Origin: Arthrobacter sp. cf158
GTDB taxonomy: Bacteria > Actinomycetota > Actinomycetes > Actinomycetales > Micrococcaceae
Length of the DNA: 64,000 nucleotides
NCBI RefSeq assembly: GCF_900106835.1
Contig: NZ_FNNR01000007.1
Coordinates: forward strand, 248,001-312,000
Reading direction: 5' to 3'
Of this stretch, positions 16,792 through 25,529 are shown piece after piece. The stretch's first letter is position 1. The number at the start of each line of letters is the position of its first letter. A program made the translations under genes and the position numbers. The notes under the pieces were generated by a model that had not been told where the DNA came from, did not search any database, and saw only the letters and a list, made by a program, of their open reading frames with translations.

Positions 16792-17115
16792 ATGACACAG
16801 CTGCATGCCTTGGTGGTTTACGTTCCGGAGACACACATCGAAGAGGTCCTCCTGGCCATTGGCGACGCAGGAGCCGGGAGGATCGGCGACTACTCCCATT
16901 GCGCTTTTACTTCACCAGGCACCGGTCGCTTCACGCCGCTGCCCGGAGCGCGCCCCGTCGTAAGCGAGGTGGGGATTGAGGAGCAGGTGCCCGAAACCCG
17001 GGTGGAATGCGTGGTTGAGGAGGACCTGCTCGACGGCGTTGTGCAGGCTCTGCGGGCAGCGCACCCTTACGAGGAGCCGGCTTTCATGACGTGGGCCGTG
17101 AATGGGTGGCGGTGA
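16792..17115 (+). CDS. Nif3/YqfO-insert-like (DUF34-associated) domain protein
   Basis: 107 residues. The sequence VVYVPETHIEEVLLAIGDAGAGRIGDYSHCAFTSPGTGRF (seen as VYVPETHIEEVLLAIGDAG, then IGDYSHCAFTSPGTGRF) and the terminal HPYEEPAFM match the stand-alone CutA/PII-like insert domain found in Nif3-family (GTP cyclohydrolase I type 2-like) proteins. The family has no firm biochemical role; the domain resembles trimeric metal-ion-tolerance proteins. ATG 16792 is preceded by an AGGATG. It stands alone, upstream of the SRP RNA gene. Confidence 0.8.
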   Translation: MTQLHALVVYVPETHIEEVLLAIGDAGAGRIGDYSHCAFTSPGTGRFTPLPGARPVVSEVGIEEQVPETRVECVVEEDLLDGVVQALRAAHPYEEPAFMTWAVNGWR

Positions 17116-17206
17116 ATCCCCACCCGACCAGCCGCCGTCGAGCCTTATCCACAGCCCTTCGAGCCGATTCGAACCCCAACCCAAGTTCGGGTAAGCTTGT
17201 CGACGG

Positions 17207-17290
17207 CCCCTCATGTGGCGTCATCCTGTTGAACTCCCCCAGGACCGGAAGGTAGCAAGGGTAGATGGGCTCTGGCGGGTGCATGAGGGG
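17207..17290 (+). ncRNA. ffs: 4.5S-type signal recognition particle RNA
   Basis: The ends CCCCTCATG (17207-17215) and CATGAGGGG (17282-17290) pair. The apical part has the conserved SRP domain IV: GTTGAACTCCCCCAGGACC, GGAAGGTAGCAAGGGTAG and GGCTCTGGCGGGTG. The short (~84-nt) bacterial form binds Ffh for membrane targeting. The position just upstream of dnaX is the usual one in actinobacteria. Confidence 0.93.
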
Positions 17291-17332
17291 TCACTTACTT
17301 TAACTGTCAGTCCCTATAGGTAGGTTTCACTT

Positions 17333-20300
17333 GTGACTGTTACAACTGCCCTGTATCGAAGGTACCGCCCGGACTCTTTCGCGGACGTTATCGGGCAGGA
17401 ACACGTCACGGAGCCGCTGATGACGGCGCTCCGCAAGAACCGCGTGAACCACGCCTACCTCTTCTCCGGCCCCCGTGGCTGTGGCAAGACCACGTCCGCG
17501 CGCATCCTGGCCCGATGCCTGAACTGTGCCGAAGGCCCCACCGACACTCCCTGCGGCAAGTGCCCCAGCTGCATCGAGCTTGCCCGCGGCGGATCCGGCT
17601 CGCTGGATGTCATCGAGATCGACGCCGCCAGCCACGGTGGCGTGGACGACGCCCGCGATCTCCGCGAACGCGCAACCTTCGCGCCAGTCAGGGACCGCTA
17701 CAAGATCTTCATCATTGACGAGGCCCACATGGTCACGTCGGCCGGCTTCAACGCGCTCCTGAAGATCGTTGAAGAGCCGCCGGAACACATCAAATTCATC
17801 TTCGCCACCACTGAGCCGGACAAGGTGATCGGAACCATCCGCTCCCGCACGCACCACTACCCGTTCCGCTTGGTGCCGCCCGAGCCGTTGATGCAGTACC
17901 TTGAACTCCTATGCCAGCAGGAGAACGTTCCGGTAGCCCCGGGCGTGCTCTCCCTGGTTATCCGTGCGGGTGGCGGCTCTGTCCGCGATACGTTGTCCGT
18001 TCTGGATCAGCTCATGGCCGGCGCCGGACCCAACGGCCTGGACTACGAGCTCGCTGTTGCCCTGCTCGGCTACACGCACGCCTCGTTGCTCGATGACATC
18101 GTGGATGCTGTTGCGGCGTCCGACTCCGCCACCGTTTTCCGGGCAGTTGACCGTGTCATCCAGACAGGCCACGATCCCCGGCGATTCGTTGAGGACCTGC
18201 TGGAGCGCTTCCGGGATCTCATCATCGTCCAAGCCATGCCCGAGAGCGCCCAGGCAATCCTCCGTGGAATGCCTGCGGACCAGATCGCCCGCATGCGCAA
18301 CCAGGCAACCAACCTTGGCGCAGCCGAACTCTCCCGGGCCGCGGATGTCACCAACACCGCGCTCACGGAGATGACCGGCGCCACCTCCCCCCGACTGCAC
18401 CTTGAACTGTTGTGCGCACGCATTCTGCTGCCCAGCGCTGAACAGACTGAGCGAGGCATCGCGGCGCGCATTGACCGCGTGGAACGTCGCCTGAATTACG
18501 CGGGCGACGCCGGCACTTCGGCTGTCGCTCCCGGCGCGTCTGCCGCTGGAGCTTCTTTGCCGTCTGCTGCGCCCGCTCCCCAGCCGGTGCAGGCTGCCCA
18601 GCCGGCACCGGTCCCCTCCGCTTCGCCCTCGGTACCGGCCGCCGTAGAGCGCACGCCTGCTGCTCCGGCGCCCGCAACCCAGGCACCCGCGGCTCCCGAG
18701 CCCGCCACTGACACTGGTTCACGGGACTCCATCACGGCACCGCGGGTGTCCACCAATGACTGGCCTGTCGAGGATCGTCCGGCTGGGGGTCGCGTTCCGC
18801 AGCCTTCCGCCTCCTCAACGGCCGCACCCACCGCGGTTCCTGCTCCGGCTCACCCCGGCCAGGCACCTGTCCAGCAGCAAGAGCCTGCACCTGCATCTTC
18901 GCCCACCCCCTCGCACGAGGCGCCGCCGCAAACGCAGCCCGCTCCGGCCGCACAGCAGGCACCTGCCTCAACGCAGCAGCCAACTGCTTCCCCGGTTCCG
19001 CCAGCCGCAGGTAGTGGGGACGTCGAGGCTCTTCGCCGGGCATGGCCGGATGTCCTGCAAACCTTGACCAAGATCAAGCGCAGCACGTGGGCGCTCGTAG
19101 AACCCAACGCCCAGGTGGCACAGTTCGACGGACAGGTGCTGACCCTGGCCTTCACTACGGGTGGCCTTGCCGGCGCGTTCGGACGAGCCGACCATTCCGA
19201 GAACCTTCGCCAGGCAATCCACAAGACCATCGGCATCGACTGCCAGATCGTCGCAGTGGCTGGCGGCAACAGCTCAGCGAGCTCTGAGCCAAACCCAAAA
19301 GCGCCTACTAGCCGGGAGACCCCGGCTGCTGAGTCCCCCGTAGCCTCAGGAGCCGTAGCCTCAGGAGCCGTAGCTTCGGCGCCCGCGCCTTCGGCATCCG
19401 CACCTTCCGCGCCGGCAGAAACGGCTCCGGCACCTGCCCCCGCCCCTGTTTCGGCAGTCGACTCTGCCTGGGGCCTGGCGCCGGCCGCTCCTGCGGCAAC
19501 TCCAGAGGCAACAACTTCGGGCTCGGTACCGGCTCGGTCGCAGGCAGACCCGCCCGCCGCGGCAGCGGCCCAAGCCACCGCCCCCGCACGAGCCACCGCC
19601 CCAGCAACAACCGAGGCCCCAGCTTTCACGGCGACTGCCCCAGCAGCAGCGCCTGCAGCGGCAGCGCACGCCGCGGGACCTGCATCGCCGCCGCCCGCAC
19701 TCCCCCCGACCCCGACGACGTCCCAGCCCGCCTCCATGTCGGCAGGCGATTACTCCTACCCTGACGACGATTGGGGTCCTCCGCTGGACGAGGATGCCCC
19801 GCCGTTGGACGAGGAGCCCCCGGCAGACTGGGAACCACCCTCCGGATACGGCCGGCAGAGCACAGCTCCGCCCGCACCTGCAGCGTCGCGGACGGGTCAA
19901 TCGAGCCCTGAACAGGAAACTCCTTCGCGGCAGGCAGCAGTTCCCCCAGTTGCCCCGCCCTCCCCAGCTTCAGCCCACGCTGTGCCAGCCCCAGCTGCCA
20001 CGCCCTCCCCAGCCCCGGCCGGCACCGTCCCAGCGGGCCGAGCCGCAGCAGCCAGCCCCGCCCCAGCGAGCCGGGCTGCCGCAGCCAACCCAGTCGCGGC
20101 ATCCGACACCTCTGCCGACCCCTGGTCCAGGGCAGTCGAACAGGCGCCAGGCACGTGGGTGGTCGGCACTGAATCCAATGTAGGCAAGCGAACCCCGGCG
20201 GCCCAGGAAGCTGCCGCCTCCGGATCGAATGCCCCGGATTACCAGCCCGCGGCTGCCCAGATTCCGGAGGCAACTGCCGGAGCCTACGGCCACCCAACCA

Positions 20301-20797
20301 ATGCCGAGCAGAACCCGAGCTCCAGCTGGGACGTCGCACCGGCGTCGAGCTGGCCGGGAACGCAGTCCATGCCAGACCCAGCGGCCAGCAACAGTCCAGC
20401 AGCCAGCAACAATCCGGCAACCAGCAACAGTCCAGCAGCCAGCAGCGTCCCCGCAACCAGCAGTGCCCCTGCAACGTGGCCGTCCCTGGCGACGCAACCC
20501 GAGGAAGCGCACGGTTCCGTGGCCACGCTGGAGGAGGGTCCGGCGTCGGGCAATCCCCACGGACGCCAGAGCCTCTATCAGCGGCTGACCAACAGTCCGG
20601 AAGCCCAGGCCGGGCGCGTCCAGGCACCTGTGCGGACCCAGGCTGCGCCGGCCGCGGTGACGGAGGACATCCCCAGCCCTGAGGACGAAACCATCGAGGA
20701 ATCGAGGGTCTTTGGGCGGGCTGCGGTGGAGCGTATTCTGGGCGGAAAGCTGATCGAAGAGCGCGCCTTGGACGGTTCTCCTCTGCAAACCCGCTGA
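17333..20797 (+). CDS. dnaX: DNA polymerase III subunits gamma and tau
   Basis: 1154 residues from GTG 17333. The clamp-loader AAA+ domain is at the N-terminus: Walker A GPRGCGKTT (46-54), four zinc Cys in CLNCAEGPTDTPCGKCPSC, Walker B IFIIDEAHM with Asp129, and the SRT arginine-finger region. Collar and lid helices end near residue 370. Then come a long Ala/Pro-rich linker, a folded polymerase-contacting domain (about 562-645, ALRRAWPDVLQTLTKIKRS), a second linker of ~440 residues, and a short conserved C-terminal helix (FGRAAVERILGGKLIEE). It is far longer than E. coli DnaX (643). No A-rich slippery site for programmed frameshifting was seen. Confidence 0.97.
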   Translation: MTVTTALYRRYRPDSFADVIGQEHVTEPLMTALRKNRVNHAYLFSGPRGCGKTTSARILARCLNCAEGPTDTPCGKCPSCIELARGGSGSLDVIEIDAASHGGVDDARDLRERATFAPVRDRYKIFIIDEAHMVTSAGFNALLKIVEEPPEHIKFIFATTEPDKVIGTIRSRTHHYPFRLVPPEPLMQYLELLCQQENVPVAPGVLSLVIRAGGGSVRDTLSVLDQLMAGAGPNGLDYELAVALLGYTHASLLDDIVDAVAASDSATVFRAVDRVIQTGHDPRRFVEDLLERFRDLIIVQAMPESAQAILRGMPADQIARMRNQATNLGAAELSRAADVTNTALTEMTGATSPRLHLELLCARILLPSAEQTERGIAARIDRVERRLNYAGDAGTSAVAPGASAAGASLPSAAPAPQPVQAAQPAPVPSASPSVPAAVERTPAAPAPATQAPAAPEPATDTGSRDSITAPRVSTNDWPVEDRPAGGRVPQPSASSTAAPTAVPAPAHPGQAPVQQQEPAPASSPTPSHEAPPQTQPAPAAQQAPASTQQPTASPVPPAAGSGDVEALRRAWPDVLQTLTKIKRSTWALVEPNAQVAQFDGQVLTLAFTTGGLAGAFGRADHSENLRQAIHKTIGIDCQIVAVAGGNSSASSEPNPKAPTSRETPAAESPVASGAVASGAVASAPAPSASAPSAPAETAPAPAPAPVSAVDSAWGLAPAAPAATPEATTSGSVPARSQADPPAAAAAQATAPARATAPATTEAPAFTATAPAAAPAAAAHAAGPASPPPALPPTPTTSQPASMSAGDYSYPDDDWGPPLDEDAPPLDEEPPADWEPPSGYGRQSTAPPAPAASRTGQSSPEQETPSRQAAVPPVAPPSPASAHAVPAPAATPSPAPAGTVPAGRAAAASPAPASRAAAANPVAASDTSADPWSRAVEQAPGTWVVGTESNVGKRTPAAQEAAASGSNAPDYQPAAAQIPEATAGAYGHPTNAEQNPSSSWDVAPASSWPGTQSMPDPAASNSPAASNNPATSNSPAASSVPATSSAPATWPSLATQPEEAHGSVATLEEGPASGNPHGRQSLYQRLTNSPEAQAGRVQAPVRTQAAPAAVTEDIPSPEDETIEESRVFGRAAVERILGGKLIEERALDGSPLQTR

Positions 20798-20830
20798 CTC
20801 CAGCATTGATTTCAAACAAATGAGGACATT

Positions 20831-21430
20831 GTGTACGAAGGTGCAGTTCAGGAGCTGATTGACGAGCTCGGCCGGCTTCCCGGTGTGGGACCCAAATCGG
20901 CGCAGCGCCTGGCATTCCATATCCTTGAGGCTGATCCGGAGGACATGAAGCGCCTTGTCACGGCCATCACCACGGTGAAGGAGCGCGTTAAGTTCTGCTC
21001 TGTCTGCTTCAACGTGACAGAGCAGGAAACGTGCAACATCTGCCGCGACCAGCGCCGGGATCCCTCGGTCATTTGCGTGGTGGAGGAATCCAAGGACGTT
21101 CTGGCTGTAGAGCGGACGCGCTCCTTCCGGGGCCGCTATCACGTGCTGGGCGGCGCCATCAATCCCATTGCCGGAGTCGGTCCCGAGCAGCTGCGTATCC
21201 GGGAACTCCTCACGCGCCTCAACGATGGCGCCATTCAGGAAATCATCATCGCTACGGACCCCAACCTGGAGGGCGAAGCCACCGCAACATACCTGGCGCG
21301 GATGCTGAAGTCGATCGGAATCACTGTGACGCGGCTGGCGTCGGGTCTTCCCGTCGGCGGTGACCTGGAGTATGCGGACGAGGTAACGCTGGGCCGGGCC
21401 TTCGAAGGCCGCCGCAACGCGTTGCTGTAG
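20831..21430 (+). CDS. recR: Recombination mediator protein RecR
   Basis: 199 residues from GTG 20831, the standard length. It has an HhH motif ([17 protein letters not shown]), a zinc finger with Cys56, Cys59, Cys68 and Cys71 (CSVC...CNIC), the Toprim domain ([16 protein letters not shown]), and the C-terminal Walker-B-like region. RecR with RecF/RecO loads RecA on gapped DNA. It lies 33 bases after dnaX and is very likely co-transcribed with it, as in most bacteria. The dnaX-recR pair lacks the ybaB gene that often sits between them. Confidence 0.97.
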   Translation: MYEGAVQELIDELGRLPGVGPKSAQRLAFHILEADPEDMKRLVTAITTVKERVKFCSVCFNVTEQETCNICRDQRRDPSVICVVEESKDVLAVERTRSFRGRYHVLGGAINPIAGVGPEQLRIRELLTRLNDGAIQEIIIATDPNLEGEATATYLARMLKSIGITVTRLASGLPVGGDLEYADEVTLGRAFEGRRNALL

Positions 21431-21447
21431 AAAACGCCAACGGAACG

Positions 21448-22521
21448 CTAGGACGTTCGCAGCCTCCGAGCCGCCAACCGACGCCCCGCAACAGCAAGCA
21501 GTGCCGCCGTCGCTGTCTGTGCCGCGAAGCCGGTCAGAGCGACGGGCATGGACGGCGCGAGCCCCTCGCTGGACTCCCCGCCCAGGCACGGCACGTCGCG
21601 GGCCGGGCCGTCGGCCGCCCACTGCAGTCCGGCCAACACCCACCCCACCTCGTTGTCCGTGGGCACAAATCCGGCCCCGACGCTGCCCAGCAACAACGCA
21701 GGATTGGACGCCGCCAGCCAGGCGACACGGTCCGTATGCGCCACCTCAACGGGATGCAGGCTGCCTATGCATTCGTAGGAGGTGATCCTTCCGGTGTCGT
21801 CGCGCTCCACGTTCACGGGCACGGAAGCCTGGTCCGTCCCCGACGTGCCGGGCAGCAGCAGGACCGTGACCACCACGTTGAGTACGCAAAAGAAAACTGT
21901 CAGCGCCGCGGCCAATGCCGCTCCCGGTGCACCTTTGGTGAAGCACGCCCGCGAACCGGCGCCCATCAGTCCGAACAGGGCCACTTCAAGAACCATCACG
22001 ACGACGGCGGCAGCGGCCAGCCCGATGGGCCCGCCAACGCTGATGGCGATCGCCAGCAGAACTGCGAACGCCGGTGCGGACAAAGCCACGCCTCTCATCG
22101 CGCCAGCCAACAGCAGCCCGAGGAAGCTTCCTTGAATGTTCCGGAAGCCCCAGATGACTCCAAGCACTGCGGCCATGAGGGCAAGGAATGCCGCCATGAT
22201 CAGGTACGTGGAGCTGGTCACGGGGGTCTCAAACCAGCCGTTAGCCTCTCCCCAGCCGACCACTGCGGCCGCCATCCCCCATGACAGGGCTATTCCCACG
22301 GCACAGGCAAGCCAGAACCACCAGGTTGTGAAGGACCCTCGGGCACTTTGCCAGGCCTCCTGGACGGCAGCTGTGAAGACAGCGGGCGAAGGGGCGCTTC
22401 CCGTCCGCTGAGGATCGGCCCCGATTCGCTGGTCATCGATCATTCCGCCACCGATGACCTCATATTCGGGCTCATTCCATCCCGGTCCCGAACGGCCCGG
22501 TTGGTCAGGAACGCCGGCCAT
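21448..22521 (-). CDS. Polytopic membrane protein of unknown function
   Basis: About 357 residues from ATG 22521 (GTGGGG ahead; TTG 22533 is a close alternative with GAGGA). A disordered Pro/Gly/Glu-rich N-terminus of ~60 residues is followed by six or seven membrane helices. An extracellular loop of ~110 residues (DRVAWLAASNPALLLGSVGAGF, split here, and two Cys in YECIG and VPCLGGE) precedes a last helix and a basic tail. The pattern resembles permease subunits of ABC-2 exporters, but no ATPase lies nearby, so no function is given. It converges with recR, only 17 bases apart. Confidence 0.75.
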   Translation of the reverse strand: MAGVPDQPGRSGPGWNEPEYEVIGGGMIDDQRIGADPQRTGSAPSPAVFTAAVQEAWQSARGSFTTWWFWLACAVGIALSWGMAAAVVGWGEANGWFETPVTSSTYLIMAAFLALMAAVLGVIWGFRNIQGSFLGLLLAGAMRGVALSAPAFAVLLAIAISVGGPIGLAAAAVVVMVLEVALFGLMGAGSRACFTKGAPGAALAAALTVFFCVLNVVVTVLLLPGTSGTDQASVPVNVERDDTGRITSYECIGSLHPVEVAHTDRVAWLAASNPALLLGSVGAGFVPTDNEVGWVLAGLQWAADGPARDVPCLGGESSEGLAPSMPVALTGFAAQTATAALLAVAGRRLAARRLRTS

Positions 22522-22593
22522 CGCCCCACTCAATCCTCATGATGTGGATGGTACGCCGGGCATGGCGCGCCGGGTATGCCGCCCTGGCAACCT

Positions 22594-22681
22594 GGCAGGT
22601 TTCCAGTTCAGCGCTGACAGGTTCAGCGCTGGCAGGTTTCCAGTTCAACGCTGACGGTTCAGCGCTTCCGGTTCAGCGCTT
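22594..22681. repeat. Degenerate tandem repeat with TTCAGCGCT core
   Basis: A ~37-bp unit starting GGCAGGTTTCCAGTTCA occurs twice in tandem (22594-22630 and 22631-22666), and the core TTCAGCGCT occurs at 22607, 22622, 22658 and 22672, with a variant TTCAACGCT at 22644. The last core copy contains the stop codon of the gene ending at 22673. Confidence 0.8.
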
Positions 22682-23170
22682 CCCAACACCAGGGACGGAG
22701 GTGACCTGCTTCATCCACGCCGCGATCTGGGCATGGTCGATGTCATGCGGGGATTCCAGCTCCACCCCACGCGTCGATTTGCCCATCCCCATGGGTGTCA
22801 CCGGAGGTACGGGATCCAGTGCCGTGCCGTTGATGAACATGAGCTTCACATGGCCGGCGAATCCGCCGCAGCTGAAACACCAGCCATCGCCAACCCCGTA
22901 ATAGGACATACCCCACTTCACGGAACGCTGCAGGTTGGGCAGGGTGGTGGCTGCCAGCGCATCGATTGTTTCCGCGATGCCGCGCTGCGGCTGCGGCAGG
23001 CTGGCGATATAGGCGAACACGGGTTTATCGCCCACTGCCGCTTTCGCCGGGCTGGCCCTTCCCGTCATGGCTGTGGGGAGCGTGCTGTGGACCTCGGCGT
23101 GATCCGCCGTGCGCGTTTCCGGCGTGTGGGCTTCCTTCTTTTCAGGCTCCCTGCTGGTCATAGGGATCAT
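22673..23170 (-). CDS. DUF1801 domain protein
   Basis: About 165 residues from ATG 23170; ATG 23161 or GTG 23188 are alternatives. A polar N-terminal extension of ~50 residues leads to a YdhG/DUF1801 domain: VFAYIASLPQPQRGIAETIDAL, then VKWGMSYYGVGDGWCFSCGGFAGHVKLMFING and LESPHDIDHAQIAAWM (motifs given in part). This small domain is widespread; no reaction is established. The stop codon lies inside the TTCAGCGCT repeat array, so the array may have changed the C-terminus. Confidence 0.8.
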   Translation of the reverse strand: MIPMTSREPEKKEAHTPETRTADHAEVHSTLPTAMTGRASPAKAAVGDKPVFAYIASLPQPQRGIAETIDALAATTLPNLQRSVKWGMSYYGVGDGWCFSCGGFAGHVKLMFINGTALDPVPPVTPMGMGKSTRGVELESPHDIDHAQIAAWMKQVTSVPGVGKR

Positions 23171-23320
23171 TATTCCCCCGCGTTGCACCGGTGGCCGCTA
23201 TGTGGTCACAATTCCTGCCAGTGCTGTGCACGGCGATAAACTGGGCAAATAAGCTACGCAGGTGTGCCCGAATTCGTGTACGCCGCGTTCGAACCCTATT
23301 GATGCAGTGAGGGTGCGCGC

Positions 23321-24667
23321 ATGACTATGCCCACTACCGAAGTGAAGATCGAAGAGCTCTCCAACGAGGCTGCCATTACCAAGCAGCTGATCGTTCAGAA
23401 GTTCGGCGGTTCCTCGGTTGCCGATGCTGATGGCATCAAACGGGTCGCACAGCGCGTCGTGGATGCGCAAAAGGCCGGCAACGAGGTTGTGGTTGTTGTT
23501 TCCGCAATGGGCGACACCACCGACGAACTCCTGGACCTGGCGAGCCAGGTGACCGACTCCGCTCCCGCGCGCGAGATGGACATGCTGTTGTCCGCCGGCG
23601 AGCGAATTTCCATGGCCCTCCTGGCGATGGCCATTAACAAGTTCGGCGCTTCCGCGCAGTCGTTCACGGGTTCGCAGGCCGGCATGATTACCGACGGCAT
23701 CCACGGCAAGGCCCGGATTATCGACGTCGACCCCCACCGCATCCGCACGGCCCTGGACAAAGGACACATCGCCATTGTGGCCGGGTTCCAGGGCATGAGC
23801 CGCATTACCAACGAGATCACCACGTTGGGCCGCGGCGGTTCGGACACCACAGCTGTTGCCTTGGCAGCGGCTCTGGAAGCCGACGTCTGCGAAATCTACA
23901 CGGACGTGGACGGCATCTACACCGCCGACCCCCGCGTCGTCAGCAGCGCCCAGAAGATCGACCGCATCTCCAGCGAGGAAATGCTGGAACTGGCGGCTTC
24001 CGGCGCCAAGATCCTGCACCTGCGGTGCGTTGAATACGCCCGCCGTTTCGGTGTGCCCCTGCACGTCCGTTCTTCATTCAGCCAGCACGAAGGAACCTGG
24101 GTCATCCCGGGTGCCGACGAAAAGTTCACGATTCAAGAGGGAGTTGCCTTGGAGCAGCCAATCATCTCCGGCGTTGCACACGACCGGTCCGAAGCCAAGG
24201 TCACCGTTGTAGGCGTCCCTGACATCCCCGGCAAGGCTGCTGCGATCTTCCAGGTGATCGCCGATGCCCACTCCAACATCGACATGATCGTCCAGAACGT
24301 GTCCACCCACGGCACGGGCCGCACGGACATCTCGTTCACGCTTCCGATTGTCGAGGGCGCCGATGCTTTGGCCGCACTGCGCGCAGCTGAAGGCCAGATC
24401 GGTTTCGAGAGCATCGAATACAACGAGCACGTTGGCAAGCTCTCCCTGATCGGTGCCGGCATGCGTTCGCACCCGGGCGTCTCCGCCACGTTCTTCAAGG
24501 CGCTCTCCGACGCCGGCATTAACATCGACATGATCTCCACGTCTGAAATCCGCATCTCCGTGGTGACCAGCGCCGACAAGCTGGATGACGCCGTCCGCGC
24601 CATCCACAACGCATTCGAGCTCGACGGCGACGCTGAGGCTACCGTTTACGGCGGCACCGGCCGCTAG
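23321..24667 (+). CDS. lysC: Aspartate kinase (aspartokinase), alpha chain
   Basis: 448 residues, ATP:aspartate phosphotransferase, first step to lysine, threonine, methionine and diaminopimelate. The kinase domain shows [11 protein letters not shown] (about 26-36), AGFQGMSR and [16 protein letters not shown]. Two C-terminal ACT domains ([34 protein letters not shown]) form the feedback site, as in the lysine-plus-threonine-inhibited actinobacterial enzyme. An internal ribosome-binding site and TTG at 24149 should give the beta chain. ATG 23321 is used; ATG 23327 is possible. The aspartate-semialdehyde dehydrogenase gene that usually follows is not here. Confidence 0.96.
   Translation: MTMPTTEVKIEELSNEAAITKQLIVQKFGGSSVADADGIKRVAQRVVDAQKAGNEVVVVVSAMGDTTDELLDLASQVTDSAPAREMDMLLSAGERISMALLAMAINKFGASAQSFTGSQAGMITDGIHGKARIIDVDPHRIRTALDKGHIAIVAGFQGMSRITNEITTLGRGGSDTTAVALAAALEADVCEIYTDVDGIYTADPRVVSSAQKIDRISSEEMLELAASGAKILHLRCVEYARRFGVPLHVRSSFSQHEGTWVIPGADEKFTIQEGVALEQPIISGVAHDRSEAKVTVVGVPDIPGKAAAIFQVIADAHSNIDMIVQNVSTHGTGRTDISFTLPIVEGADALAALRAAEGQIGFESIEYNEHVGKLSLIGAGMRSHPGVSATFFKALSDAGINIDMISTSEIRISVVTSADKLDDAVRAIHNAFELDGDAEATVYGGTGR
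24149..24667 (+). CDS. Aspartate kinase beta subunit (in-frame internal start)
   Basis: Within lysC, GAGGGAG (24137-24143) lies five bases before an in-frame TTG (24149), giving a 172-residue protein that is just the two ACT domains. The position matches the internal start that gives the regulatory beta chain of the alpha2-beta2 aspartokinases of Corynebacterium and Bacillus. The site is seen in sequence; use of it here is inferred from those families. Confidence 0.65.
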   Translation: MEQPIISGVAHDRSEAKVTVVGVPDIPGKAAAIFQVIADAHSNIDMIVQNVSTHGTGRTDISFTLPIVEGADALAALRAAEGQIGFESIEYNEHVGKLSLIGAGMRSHPGVSATFFKALSDAGINIDMISTSEIRISVVTSADKLDDAVRAIHNAFELDGDAEATVYGGTGR

Positions 24668-24673
24668 GGTCAC

Positions 24674-24737
24674 CACGTCTGAGCAGTCCCCACGTCTGAG
24701 CAGTCCCCACGTCTGAGCAGTCCCCACGTCTGAGCAG
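24674..24737. repeat. 17-bp tandem repeat, 3.8 copies
   Basis: CACGTCTGAGCAGTCCC repeats perfectly at 24674, 24691 and 24708, with a fourth partial copy at 24725-24737. It begins six bases after the lysC stop codon and runs straight into the terminator hairpin. Confidence 0.95.
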
Positions 24738-24774
24738 CAGGAAGGACCGGAGCAAGCGCTCCGGTCCTTCCTGC
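24737..24774. terminator. Bidirectional terminator hairpin
   Basis: GCAGGAAGGACCGGAGC (24737-24753) pairs perfectly over 17 bp with 24758-24774, loop AAGC. It separates converging lysC and tetR. The core GGAAGGACCGGAGC recurs in the hairpin at 29806-29853. Confidence 0.85.
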
Positions 24775-24790
24775 GTAGGGCTGCACTCGC

Positions 24791-25396
24791 CTACCCGCTG
24801 GCATCTCGCCGGCCGGACGGCGCCAACAGCACCTCCACCAACTGCGTCAGACCGTCAGCCATGTCCACGCCCTTGTCGTAGAGCCACTGCAGCTGGAGGC
24901 CGTCGAAGGCGGCCACGGTCAACCGTGCCAACATAACGGCGTCGACGTCTGTCCGGACTTCTCCGGAGGCTTGGCGCCGCTCGATGTCAGCGGCCACATC
25001 CCGAATCACGGTTTCGTAGCGGTCTTTGAAGTAGGCATGGGAGTCATGTCCGGGATGGTTCGCTGTAGCCGAAGCAACAGCGTAGAGAGTGGTCAGCCCT
25101 GGCTCCCTCTCATTGCGCGCGGCTATTGACGGCATGAGGCTTAGGCCGACGTCTTCCTGGCCACTGGCCATCAGCGAACGCCGGTCCCGTTCTGCGAGGA
25201 CGGCTGTGAGAAGCTCCTGCTTCCCTTTGAAGTAGTGGAAGAGGGTGGCTTCCTTCACCCCCACGAGCTCGGCCACACGCTTGAGGGCTGTCCCCTCGAA
25301 CCCTTCGGTGGCAAAGACGTCGGTGGCGGTCTGGATGATCTGTTCGCGGCGTTCCGCTCCCTTGGCGTACTGGCCACGGGCCCTCGAAGTAGGCAT
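24791..25396 (-). CDS. TetR-family transcriptional regulator
   Basis: 201 residues. The TetR helix-turn-helix is at 16-62 (RREQIIQTATDVFATEGFEG in part, then RVAELVGVKEATLFHYFKGKQELL). The C-terminal ligand-binding half is helical and variable. The gene is divergent from an MFS sugar-type transporter and a GH3 glucosidase, so it most likely represses that operon and responds to a glycoside or its breakdown product (inference). Two palindromes in the shared promoter are candidate operators. Confidence 0.92.
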   Translation of the reverse strand: MPTSRARGQYAKGAERREQIIQTATDVFATEGFEGTALKRVAELVGVKEATLFHYFKGKQELLTAVLAERDRRSLMASGQEDVGLSLMPSIAARNEREPGLTTLYAVASATANHPGHDSHAYFKDRYETVIRDVAADIERRQASGEVRTDVDAVMLARLTVAAFDGLQLQWLYDKGVDMADGLTQLVEVLLAPSGRRDASG

Positions 25397-25423
25397 TGGG
25401 TCAGTCTATTTCACACCCCAAAA

Positions 25424-25484
25424 TCGAGTGTTACTCGACTTATTCGCTAAAAACCTAGTCAGACTAGATTTTTGGCGCTACAGT
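25424..25484. promoter_or_regulatory. Candidate TetR operators and promoter of the MFS-glucosidase operon
   Basis: Palindromes TCGAGT-GTT-ACTCGA (25424-25438) and CTAGTC-A-GACTAG (25455-25467). A rightward promoter can be drawn with TAGTCA (25456-25461) and TACAGT (25479-25484), spacer 17; the second palindrome would cover its -35 box. Palindromes are seen; the roles are inferred. Confidence 0.55.
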
Positions 25485-25529
25485 CTTCACCAGAGACCCA
25501 ACGGTGGGTCACCGTTCACAGGAGGCAAT

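Noticed and set aside
16588..16899. A 103-codon - strand frame over the Nif3-like gene start
   Set aside because: Shadow of the + strand gene; no ribosome-binding site and no protein-like pattern.
17333..20797. Programmed frameshift for a gamma subunit in dnaX
   Set aside because: No A-rich slippery heptamer is visible near the end of the AAA+ part.
24674..24737. CRISPR-like array
   Set aside because: The 17-base units are directly joined with no spacers, and no cas genes are present.
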